From Phycisphaerales bacterium (GTDB taxonomy: Bacteria; Planctomycetota; Phycisphaerae; Phycisphaerales; SM1A02), in the NCBI GenBank assembly GCA_029260575.1, contig JAJDDB010000027.1, forward strand, positions 250,501 to 314,500: a stretch of 64,000 bases of DNA, in the 5' to 3' direction. This document shows positions 25,701-33,261 of this stretch, piece after piece. Made by a program: the position numbers and the translations under genes. The notes under the pieces are model-generated. The model was not told the origin of the DNA, made no database searches, and saw nothing but the letters and a program-made list of their open reading frames with translations. The stretch's first letter is position 1. Each line of letters opens with the position of its first letter.

Positions 25701-28130
25701 ATGTCATTGCGCTCCGTAATGTGTCGAACCACATACGTTTCGGCTGGTGTATTGACGCTCTGCTTGTCGTTGATTGCGAACGCAAACGTGCGCATTAACG
25801 AAGTAACGATCCTGCCGGACGTCGGGTCGACGCATTGGGTTGAGCTCTACAATGCAGGCGAGGATCCGGTTTCGCTCGATGGTTACGTACTCACCGATGA
25901 AGACGGCAATGACTACGAATTCCCCGCGTCACTGCCGGACGTTCCTGCCGGTGCATTCGTCGTCGTGAACTTCGACGGACTCGGCGACGGCGCAGATGAT
26001 GAAGACTTCGGCGACAACCTCGCGGAACTGCACACACCCGTCGGCGTGATTGATCCAATTGATGCTGATGGTGATCAGGTGTCGCTGTACAACAACATTG
26101 CCATGACAAGTGCAGACATCACTGACTTCATCTCCTGGGGTGTCGATCCGGGCACGGACGCTGACAATGCTGTCGCTGCGGGAATCTGGCCGGGCCTGAC
26201 AGTGACGTTCGAAGTTGCGGGTCTCGGCGCGGGTTCACCGTTCGGACCGCTGCCGACTGCATCCACAGATTCTACGCTTGGTGTCCCGCTCGATCCCGAG
26301 ATCGTGACGCGCGACACCTGGGCTGTCTATCCAAGCGCTGGCGCATCGCCGGGTGCGCTCAATCCTGCAGCTCCGATCGTGACGTATCTGCCGGGCGAAG
26401 GCACGGAATTCTGGTCCGGCGGCGACATTCTCTTCAGTTGGGTCGAGCGCTCCGATGCGGTGCATTACGACTTTCAACTGTGCGATGATCCGGATTGCAT
26501 CAGCGTAGTCATTGATGCTCCGACATTGATTGATCCGTCATACCTGGCGATCGGCCCACTGGCGGCGCCTGTGGACTACTACTGGCGCGTGCGCGCGGAA
26601 ACCACCGGCGGGCAAACCACGGACTGGACCGTGCCGGCCATGTTCTTTTATGACAACCTTGACTTTGACAACCCGCCCGATCCCGGGTTTGACCTTGCGC
26701 TGCGCGGAGGCGTGAACAATGCCAACGGTCTGCAACAGCCTGATCCGAATGTCGGCAATCGAGGCGATGCCCAGCAGGCCCGCGGCGGACCGACGTTTAC
26801 AGTCTCCGGAACCATGAGCGACGTCGTGAGCAACCGCGGCCTGTCCGGCGTGACAGTCACACTCACGCCCGGACCGCTTACTGACACTACTGATGCGGCT
26901 GGCAACTTTTCAATAGCAAACGTCGCCAACGGCGACTATGCGATTTCGGCTTCACTGACGAATTACGGCACCGTCAACGGCAATACCACTGTGGCTGGCG
27001 CAAACAAGATTGTGAACGGCAAATTGCGCGGCAACCGAGGCCAGGCTGCGGTGGCGCCGCTTGCAGCTCGCAAGGACACGCAACTGCTGTGCCTCGATGG
27101 TTGCGAACAGAACAACACCAACAACCGCGCGTGGGACAACAACCACAACGGTCTCGCCAACTGGTGGCAGCATGAGCGCATGTACTGTCCGTACGCTGCA
27201 ACCGCCATGCTCAACGCGTATTACGGCGGATCGATCACGATGGATCACCTTGCATGGCGCGCTGTCGGGCAGGACGCAAATCCGGCCGGTGATCTCGACC
27301 ACAACGGCGGACTCCAGGAAGCGCAGATCACGGCGATCATGCAATGGGCGCTGCAGACCAACGCGGCAGGTGTGAACTTCTCGGCAACTCGGCCGACGGA
27401 TCCGGCGCTCGTTGCATTTATCAATGCCAACCGGCCCATTGGATACTGTTCAGCAGTACCGGCACACATCATGGTCGTAGATGCCTACGCCTACGTCGAT
27501 CGTGTTGTGATCGGCAGATTCAACAACACCGACAACAACGGCGCGCAGACATGGCGTCGATTCGGCAACCACAGTTTCCGTGCCGTGTGGGCGCCCAATG
27601 CCGGACTCACCGGCCGCGCCTCCCCAGCTGCCATCACAACCGACTCCGACGGCGACGGCATTATGGATTTCGATGAAGCAAATCGTTTCCCCACCGCTGC
27701 CGACAACAACGATTCTGATACAGATGACATTCGCGATAAAGTCGAGATCGTCAGTTACACGTTCCGTAATCCCATGCCGAATATCAACATTGACGGCGAC
27801 AACACGCGACCCGAAGCCGACCAGGATTCTGACGGCGATGGCTGCGACGACGGTGATGAAGATTCCGACCATGACGGGATGTACGAACCGGATGACGGCG
27901 AATCGGATGTCTACGACCCCACTGAAGTGGGTTCGCCCGGCGATCTCGACGGCGACTGCGATGTCGATGCCGATGATTATCTGATCTTCCTCCTGACGAT
28001 GGGCTCGGGGTTCGGCGATCCCGAATACATGGTCGAGGCCGACTACGACTTCGATCTGGCAATCACACTTCTTGATTACCAGATCTGGTACGGGTTTTTC
28101 ATCCATTACTCAACGAACAATAACAATTGA
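25701..28130 (+). CDS. Secreted multidomain protein: lamin-tail, C39-like peptidase and dockerin-like end, 809 aa
   Basis: The start at 25701 has AGGAG seven bases upstream and gives a signal peptide (about residues 1-28). The order is a lamin-tail domain (about 30-150, VRINEVTILPDVGSTHWVEL), an Fn3-like region (about 225-310, YYWRVRAET) and a carboxypeptidase-regulatory-like beta domain (about 365-445, SGVTVTLTPGPLTDTTDAAG). Next is a papain-like C39-type segment with Cys in MYCPYAATAMLNAYYGG and His in PAHIMVVDAY. Last are acidic DSDGDG calcium loops and a dockerin-like pair near the C-terminus (GDLDGDCDVDADDYLIF). It is exported; the peptidase call is an inference from the Cys/His motifs. 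A cohesin-like gene follows. Confidence 0.75.
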   Translation: MSLRSVMCRTTYVSAGVLTLCLSLIANANVRINEVTILPDVGSTHWVELYNAGEDPVSLDGYVLTDEDGNDYEFPASLPDVPAGAFVVVNFDGLGDGADDEDFGDNLAELHTPVGVIDPIDADGDQVSLYNNIAMTSADITDFISWGVDPGTDADNAVAAGIWPGLTVTFEVAGLGAGSPFGPLPTASTDSTLGVPLDPEIVTRDTWAVYPSAGASPGALNPAAPIVTYLPGEGTEFWSGGDILFSWVERSDAVHYDFQLCDDPDCISVVIDAPTLIDPSYLAIGPLAAPVDYYWRVRAETTGGQTTDWTVPAMFFYDNLDFDNPPDPGFDLALRGGVNNANGLQQPDPNVGNRGDAQQARGGPTFTVSGTMSDVVSNRGLSGVTVTLTPGPLTDTTDAAGNFSIANVANGDYAISASLTNYGTVNGNTTVAGANKIVNGKLRGNRGQAAVAPLAARKDTQLLCLDGCEQNNTNNRAWDNNHNGLANWWQHERMYCPYAATAMLNAYYGGSITMDHLAWRAVGQDANPAGDLDHNGGLQEAQITAIMQWALQTNAAGVNFSATRPTDPALVAFINANRPIGYCSAVPAHIMVVDAYAYVDRVVIGRFNNTDNNGAQTWRRFGNHSFRAVWAPNAGLTGRASPAAITTDSDGDGIMDFDEANRFPTAADNNDSDTDDIRDKVEIVSYTFRNPMPNINIDGDNTRPEADQDSDGDGCDDGDEDSDHDGMYEPDDGESDVYDPTEVGSPGDLDGDCDVDADDYLIFLLTMGSGFGDPEYMVEADYDFDLAITLLDYQIWYGFFIHYSTNNNN
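27918..27931. repeat. Palindrome core shared with hutU
   Basis: CCCACTGAAGTGGG is the reverse complement of the core of the hutU palindrome at 24001-24014. It lies in the region coding for the dockerin-like end (DPTEVGSPGDLDG) of the secreted protein. Confidence 0.5.
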
Positions 28131-28182
28131 GATCCACACCACGGCTGCGCACCATAAAACACGCGCCGCTGGAGAATGCATC

Positions 28183-28725
28183 ATGAATCGCTCTCTCAAT
28201 CATCCATCAATTGTGGCACTTTTTGGATTTTTCGCTCTCGTCGGCACAGCACGAGCAGATGTCATCGTCGAATTCGACAGCGAGAACACCATCGCACAGG
28301 TAGGCGAGACGTTCGACGTCCGTGTCATCATGACAACTGATGACGAGATCCTCGGATGGGGGCTCGACCTGATCATCGGCGATGAGGCAATTGCATCACT
28401 CACCGCAGCGCCAATAATCGGCCCGCTGTGGGATGCGTTCGTCACGCCCGACGGCGATGGACTCGGCGGGCTTGCCTTTCCAGACCCGATCGGTCCCGGC
28501 AACGATTTTCTTCTCACCACGCTCACATTCACCGCCCACGAGATCGGCGAGACAGAACTGTTGCTCGACATTACCGCCACTGATCTTACGGAGGGATTCG
28601 CCATCAATCCCGTTGGGGGCGCAGCTGCTGTGTTTCATGCAGGCACGATCACCGTCATCCCCGCACCAAGCGTTCTCACCATTCTGCTCGTCGGCGCAGC
28701 CGCTCTGTCACGACGGAGGAGGTAG
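28183..28725 (+). CDS. Cohesin-like secreted protein with PEP-CTERM-like anchor, 180 aa
   Basis: The start at 28183 has GGAG eight bases upstream and gives a signal peptide ending at ARA. The body resembles a cohesin-type beta-sandwich: an opening strand with VGETFDVRVIM, then ILGWGLDLIIGDEA and later LTTLTFTAHEIGETELLLDI. The C-terminus has the layout of a PEP-CTERM sorting signal, PAPSVLTILLVGAAALSRRRR minus one: a short Pro motif, a hydrophobic helix and an Arg cluster. The usual PEP is replaced by PAPS. It lies 52 bases after a protein with a dockerin-like end, which suggests a partner. The cohesin call is moderate. Confidence 0.65.
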   Translation: MNRSLNHPSIVALFGFFALVGTARADVIVEFDSENTIAQVGETFDVRVIMTTDDEILGWGLDLIIGDEAIASLTAAPIIGPLWDAFVTPDGDGLGGLAFPDPIGPGNDFLLTTLTFTAHEIGETELLLDITATDLTEGFAINPVGGAAAVFHAGTITVIPAPSVLTILLVGAAALSRRRR

Positions 28726-28761
28726 GCAATACGTCTTGACCGACAATGTGCCACGCGACTT

Positions 28762-29760
28762 TCATGGTGACGATGACACCTCCACCGGCAACATCCGCAT
28801 CTCCTCAACCACATCCTCCGCATCCCCCACGCCCATCGGCAGCGCATACTCCGGCAACTGCACGATCAGGCACTTCGTTTCAATCTGCTGCAGTTCATGA
28901 CCCGCAGGCAATTCATGACCACGAACACCATCTGCATGTGACCAACCCTCAACCCGCGCGACACACGTCTTGGAAAACCTGCTCGTGTTGCCAGCAGAAT
29001 CCGCCCACTTCGCCCAGTACACAACGAACATCGGTTCGGCGGGAATCGGAAAATTCACTTCCATCGGGCTCTTCGTAAACGAACGCATGTACGTCATGAA
29101 GCCGCCTGATCGAAAACACTCGCCCGGATGCTTCGGTATCGGCTGCCCCATCGGCACCAATCCAACAAACAACTCCAGGCGCACCACACATTCAGGTTTG
29201 GCGCGGCGAATCTTGCCCACTTCCTTTATGTTCGTACTCTCGTAGTCAAAGAACTTCAGCACATGCACGCCGCCTGCAGCGCCCATAATTGATGCTGCCG
29301 CCACGCCATCACCTGTACCGATGAACTGCAACATCGGCGGGTTGCTCGGACACGAGCGATGCTTGAGCTTCGTCGGCCGCTGCTTGATGCGCAACCGCTT
29401 CTTATCCAGCACTGACACGTCAGGATTCGCACGAATGATGTTCGCGAACCGCCGAACAACCTCTTCTGCACTCTTGCGCGCAGCATCTTTATGATCAACC
29501 ACTTCGATAGTTCGTGTTCGATGATTGATCGCTACAGCCAGTGTGGTGCGATACGCATTGACCGCATCTGTGATGCACGTTGCATCGTCTGTGTTCAAGC
29601 CGAACAGTGGCGGATTGGTGGCGATCTTCGTTGCGAACTGGTTCGCAGTGTGTGCGAAGTCGCTGTCCGCAGAGGGAATGAACTTGACCAGGTTCCGCCG
29701 CCTGCGTTTGCGAGGGGCACGAGCGCGATGGTCACGACGATGACGACGAAGCCTGGTCAT
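28762..29760 (-). CDS. Conserved hypothetical protein, 332 aa
   Basis: After a very basic N-terminus (RLRRHRRDHRARAPRKRRRR) comes a helical module, IPSADSDFAHTANQFATK, then NPPLFGLNTDDATCITDAV and an Ala-rich helix. I recall this arrangement from many planctomycete and verrucomicrobial proteins of unknown function. The C-terminal part ends in an Fn3-like segment (PMFVVYWAKWADSAGNTSRF). No signal peptide is evident and no function can be assigned. It is convergent with the cohesin-like gene, and its upstream side faces the 21-bp array. Confidence 0.7.
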   Translation of the reverse strand: MTRLRRHRRDHRARAPRKRRRRNLVKFIPSADSDFAHTANQFATKIATNPPLFGLNTDDATCITDAVNAYRTTLAVAINHRTRTIEVVDHKDAARKSAEEVVRRFANIIRANPDVSVLDKKRLRIKQRPTKLKHRSCPSNPPMLQFIGTGDGVAAASIMGAAGGVHVLKFFDYESTNIKEVGKIRRAKPECVVRLELFVGLVPMGQPIPKHPGECFRSGGFMTYMRSFTKSPMEVNFPIPAEPMFVVYWAKWADSAGNTSRFSKTCVARVEGWSHADGVRGHELPAGHELQQIETKCLIVQLPEYALPMGVGDAEDVVEEMRMLPVEVSSSP

Positions 29761-29853
29761 AGCAGTAGTCCTTTATTGAGACCTTTCGCCGACTCCTTCG
29801 GTTTGGTCGTCATCCTGCGGCTCTGAATTGATCGAATGTCCGAAAACCGCCGC

Positions 29854-30399
29854 AAATCGCCACCATTCTCAGGAATGATGGCGCAGTTCTGCCAGATGAC
29901 ATATCAATTGGCAACTCTGCACACTCGGGATTGGCGGCTATTCACTCCGGTTTGGACACTGCGCATTCAATCCCCGCAGCCAGCCGCGCCAGACTCCAAC
30001 CTGCCGAGTCAGTTCCCGATACTCATGATGCGCGTCGCGCGATCGCTTGCCCAAACTCGCTTTCGGGAATGTTGCACGCGCCCCCGGAGTGGTTCATCGC
30101 CCTCCGTGAAATGTTTATATCGCAACGCGGAGAATTCCACATGCTCCCTGCTGGGTTCATCTCGCACTCTGATTGTTTCGGGAAGCGGGATGATCCGTTC
30201 CGGTTGCTCTACGAACACATGCAATCGTGAATTGAACGCATGGCGATGAACCATGATCGCATGACTCTGCCTGATGATCAGTCCATATCGCAAGATGAAC
30301 TTTCCATCGAATGCGATAAGCCATGCATTGAGCCTGATGAACATGTGATCGAATGATCTGAATGACACCAGTTATCTGATGACTCTGGGATGCTGCCGA
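29854..30399. repeat. Tandem array, exact 21-bp period, about 26 units
   Basis: Cutting every 21 bases from 29854 keeps the same phase for 26 units. Most units begin ATG or CTG (ATGATC, ATGAAC, CTGC), and many have TTC or TC at positions 9-11 and GC near positions 16-18. Examples are the units starting at 30190, 30253, 30274, 30295 and 30337. No indel is needed anywhere, yet neighbouring units differ at about half of their positions. There are no unique spacers. Short open frames through it are not convincing as genes. It fills most of the 760-base gap between the gene starts at 29760 and 30522. Confidence 0.8.
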
Positions 30400-30442
30400 A
30401 ACAACACCTCTTTGGTAAATGCTGCTTCTGACGATACCATGA

Positions 30443-30485
30443 AAATGCGCCGAGCGCTGTGATGTGAAGATGCCAACGACATCAG
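30443..30485 (+). repeat. Third copy of the hutU 3' end (43 bp)
   Basis: About 32 of 43 positions match the end of hutU (AATGCGC.. AGCGCTGT.. TGTGAAGAT), and the in-frame translation CAERCDVKMPT parallels [11 protein letters not shown] of HutU. It sits just after the 21-bp array and before the membrane-protein gene at 30522. Confidence 0.6.
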
Positions 30486-30521
30486 CACGTGAACGCTGTC
30501 AGGAATGTGGAGTCACACCCT

Positions 30522-30938
30522 ATGTCTGATGATCTCCAACCCGGCGACCGCGTAATCGAACTCGCCGCGATGTCTCGCAGCGCCGGGATGTTCAGTGGGT
30601 TGATCGCAATACCGTTGACTGTATTCTGCCTGACACGGTCGTGGTTGTGGACAGTGTTGGCGATCATTGCAGGACTGGTCATCGGCTATGGCGTAGCACT
30701 CACTATGGGAAGATTGATGTTCCCCACAGTCGACGGAAACGTAGTTGTTGTCAAGCACGGATCGGGCTCAATCTTTGCTGCTATGAGAGCATCACTTGCG
30801 CCGTCGATTGTAATTTCTGTGCTCATGGTTGTTGTCACAATGGTCTTACCTGGACCACAGATTTGGGCGGGCTCGATTGGCATCGCTGCCACTCTTGTAG
30901 TTGGCGTCGCAATCGCGCTGCTGGGAGCGCTTTCTTGA
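30522..30938 (+). CDS. Small integral membrane protein, 138 aa
   Basis: Four hydrophobic segments can be seen: GMFSGLIAIPLTVFCL, WTVLAIIAGLVIGYGVAL, IVISVLMVVVTMVLPG and IWAGSIGIAATLVVGVAIAL. They are joined by short loops, and a charged N-terminus (MSDDLQPGDRVIELAA) precedes them. The start at 30522 has GGAG nine bases upstream; an earlier in-frame ATG is inside the hutU-tail relic region and lacks such a site. The gene lies between two short copies of the hutU 3' end. No family was recognised. Confidence 0.65.
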   Translation: MSDDLQPGDRVIELAAMSRSAGMFSGLIAIPLTVFCLTRSWLWTVLAIIAGLVIGYGVALTMGRLMFPTVDGNVVVVKHGSGSIFAAMRASLAPSIVISVLMVVVTMVLPGPQIWAGSIGIAATLVVGVAIALLGALS

Positions 30939-30949
30939 CAGTACCATGG

Positions 30950-30991
30950 CAAGCCCCGAGCGCTAAGGCGTGAATATTCCGATGTGGTGAG
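30950..30991 (+). repeat. Fourth copy of the hutU 3' end (42 bp)
   Basis: It matches the end of hutU at about 30 of 42 positions, including AGCGCT, GTGAA and ATTCCGATG followed by TGAG. Like the copy at 30443 it is preceded by TACCATG. It lies 11 bases after the membrane-protein gene. Confidence 0.5.
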
Positions 30992-30996
30992 GATCA

Positions 30997-31407
30997 ATGG
31001 TGAACGAAACTCCAGCGACAATTCAATATCTCAACACGGACCTTGATCTATGTTGTCCAAACGATCTTCGATCGTTGAATGAGTACTTCGAAAACTGTGA
31101 TCTTCATTCACTGCATTGCGAGCAGTCGAATAACAGTCACTGGACTGCCTGTTTCGAGAGCGACCATGATTACTTTGAGCCGGAACAACACATCGCCGCA
31201 ATGCTTGAATCAATCGAATCAGCGCCGCCACCTGTGAAACACATATGGGACTTATGCACACTTCGTGAATTCAATATCGGCTACGACAGTGGAGACAAGC
31301 CTTGGGCGTTTAACCAAGGCCTGACAAACCAAACGCTGAATCGGCTAGCCGGGGTTGGTGCCTCGCTGCGAATCACAATATACCCGCCATACCCTCCCAA
31401 AGACTGA
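30997..31407 (+). CDS. Small conserved hypothetical protein, 136 aa
   Basis: A soluble protein without signal or membrane segment. It begins ATIQYLNTDLDLCCPNDLRSL and ends in FNQGLTNQTLNRLAGVGASL then RITIYPPYPP. The order, with an N-terminal strand, DLD, a central HWTACFESD strand and a closing ITIYP strand, looks like a small alpha/beta domain. I have a vague memory of similar orphan proteins in planctomycetes but cannot name a family. It directly follows the fourth hutU-tail relic, which marks it as a possible inserted gene. Confidence 0.6.
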   Translation: MVNETPATIQYLNTDLDLCCPNDLRSLNEYFENCDLHSLHCEQSNNSHWTACFESDHDYFEPEQHIAAMLESIESAPPPVKHIWDLCTLREFNIGYDSGDKPWAFNQGLTNQTLNRLAGVGASLRITIYPPYPPKD

Positions 31408-31422
31408 CGCGATATTTCCGCA

Positions 31423-31896
31423 TCACTCCCACGCCTTCTTCAGCATCGCGCTGTCAATCTTCACCATTGACATCATCGCCGCCATCGCTTTCTTGACCTT
31501 CTCCGAATCGGGATCGCGCAACATGTCCATCAGCAGCGACGGGTTGATCTGCCACGACACGCCGAACGTGTCCGTACACCAGCCGCAGGCGACTTCCTGT
31601 CCGCCGTCTGCGGTCAGCTTTTCCCAGTATTCATCCACCTGCTGCTGCGTGTCGCATTGCACCGAAATCGAAATGCCCTGACTGAATTCAAATTGCGGTC
31701 CGCCGTTAAGCGCGACGAACGGTCGGCCCATCAACTCGAACTCCACCGTCATTACCGAGCCAGCGGGCGGCAACCCTTCCAACTCCGGGTAATGCGACAC
31801 ACGCGTGATCCGCGAGTTCGGGAAGATCGATGTATAGAGTTTCGCAGCGTTCTCCGCCTGGTCGTTGTATGTCAGGAATGTTGTGATCTCGGGCAT
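31423..31896 (-). CDS. PhnB-like VOC-family protein, 157 aa
   Basis: The start at 31896 gives MPEITTFLTYNDQAENAAKL, the usual opening of the PhnB/3-demethylubiquinone-like glyoxalase subgroup. The metal-side motif CGWCTDTFGVSWQINP and the C-terminal helix MLRDPDSEKVKKAMAAMMSM are typical. Proteins of this subgroup are widespread and their substrate is unknown. An AGGC-rich segment just upstream may be the ribosome-binding site; upstream in-frame sequence shows no homology. The gene is convergent with 30997-31407 and divergent from the lipoprotein gene at 32051. Confidence 0.88.
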   Translation of the reverse strand: MPEITTFLTYNDQAENAAKLYTSIFPNSRITRVSHYPELEGLPPAGSVMTVEFELMGRPFVALNGGPQFEFSQGISISVQCDTQQQVDEYWEKLTADGGQEVACGWCTDTFGVSWQINPSLLMDMLRDPDSEKVKKAMAAMMSMVKIDSAMLKKAWE

Positions 31897-32050
31897 GGCC
31901 TGCCTTTCGCTGTTCGGGGTGGATATGCACGTATAATACGGCACGCCCCACACGCTCACAGCCCGATGATTTGCTACACTGCGCCGAAACGAGGTGCTGC
32001 ACGCAGGTGATTGCGGGGCGCTCGAAAATCTTACATACAGGCAAATGCTC

Positions 32051-32521
32051 ATGACTGCTCGAATTCCATCTGTTGTGTTACTCGTTCTTGCGTTCCTTGC
32101 ATGTGCAGCCCTCACCGGCTGCGGTGAATCCGTCGAAGGCACGTACGAACTCGATACGGTGGCGTACAGAGCTGCGGCTGAGGCTGAAATTGAACGACTC
32201 ACTACAGCGCAGGACAACGTTGAGAATAACACCGCGAGACTTGCCGCAAACGCACTACTCAATGTGATTGATCAGATGGGCATGACGATGGAGATTGAAT
32301 CAGGCGGAGCGTTCAGCCTTGAGCAGCGTATGGGCGGCGGAGCCCAGAATATGATCGGAACGTGGTCGCTTGATGACTCAACTATCACCATAACCGCAAA
32401 GGCTGAAGGTTATGATGTGCGTTCCATCACCGGCACGGTTGACGGCGACACGATCACGCTGCATCCCAGCGACAAAGAAGAAATGCCGTTTGATATGCCG
32501 TTCAAACGCAAGACTGAATGA
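32051..32521 (+). CDS. Predicted lipoprotein, 156 aa
   Basis: A signal sequence (RIPSVVLLVLAFLACA) ends in the lipobox ALTGC. After a helical segment of Ala and Glu comes a small beta-rich domain (GGAFSLEQRMGGG, GTWSLDDSTITITAK, VDGDTITLHPSD). This resembles the repeated strand pattern of lipocalin-like META/DUF-type sensor lipoproteins, but I cannot name the family. An ATG two codons upstream (32045) is an equally possible start. It is the first of a short same-strand run with the DinB-like gene at 32555. Confidence 0.7.
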   Translation: MTARIPSVVLLVLAFLACAALTGCGESVEGTYELDTVAYRAAAEAEIERLTTAQDNVENNTARLAANALLNVIDQMGMTMEIESGGAFSLEQRMGGGAQNMIGTWSLDDSTITITAKAEGYDVRSITGTVDGDTITLHPSDKEEMPFDMPFKRKTE

Positions 32522-32554
32522 AACGACTTCAGGTTTCCTGGAAGTGCACAACGC

Positions 32555-33106
32555 GTGGAACTCGAGATTCGCCAAGCTCTAAAGAGCCAATACCACGCAA
32601 CACTTGCCATGTTGCGCGATGTTGTCGTGCAATGCCCCGATGAAATATGGGCCGGTGGCGATTTTATTAACCCCACATGGCGCATTGCCTATCACACACT
32701 GTTCTATACGCATCTGTATCTACAGCCGACCGTTCACGCATTCACGCCGTGGGAGCATCACCAGACATCCATGCAGGACATGGATGACCGCCCCGCGCCG
32801 CCGGGCATTTTCGAATTGATCGAACATCCGCATCTTCCGCCACAGACGGGTGTTCCCTATACGCGCGAGCAGATTCTTGAGTATTGCTCGCTCGTTGATG
32901 CCATGGTTGATGGCGCTCTTGACGCAATGGATCTGCACGCTGCAGATTGTGGATTCAGTTGGTACAGCGTCTCCAAGCTCGAACACCAGTTCGTCGCCAT
33001 CCGACATATTCAACACCACACTGCCCAGCTCGGCAGCCGCTTGCGCGAAGCGACCAACGGCGACGTCACTATTAAATGGGTGCATAGTGGCGCGGCGCAC
33101 GACTGA
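32555..33106 (+). CDS. DinB-superfamily protein, 183 aa
   Basis: A helical-bundle protein with His residues placed as in DinB/YfiT metal-binding proteins: WRIAYHTLFYTHLYL on the second helix (about residues 42-56) and IRHIQHHTAQLGSRLR on the last (about 148-163). The activity of the family is mostly thiol transfer or unknown. The start is a GTG, preceded by a weak GGAAG. It follows the lipoprotein by 33 bases. It is not closely similar to the truncated DinB-like fragment at 2690-2931, which belongs to another subgroup. Confidence 0.65.
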   Translation: MELEIRQALKSQYHATLAMLRDVVVQCPDEIWAGGDFINPTWRIAYHTLFYTHLYLQPTVHAFTPWEHHQTSMQDMDDRPAPPGIFELIEHPHLPPQTGVPYTREQILEYCSLVDAMVDGALDAMDLHAADCGFSWYSVSKLEHQFVAIRHIQHHTAQLGSRLREATNGDVTIKWVHSGAAHD

Positions 33107-33261
33107 ACTACCGTAATCGTTCGAATCCAGTTCCACCGCCTCGGCAAGCTGCGCGGAATCTGCCGACCGCAGCATCGACAAATGCAATTCACATCGAGTT
33201 CCCGGACGTCGCCGCTTGGATGCACTGCGCGCCAAACGTACGGTTCGTGCCAGGTGAATCT

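Noticed and set aside
29854-30399. CRISPR array
   Set aside because: Units of 21 bp follow each other without spacers, and no cas gene is near.
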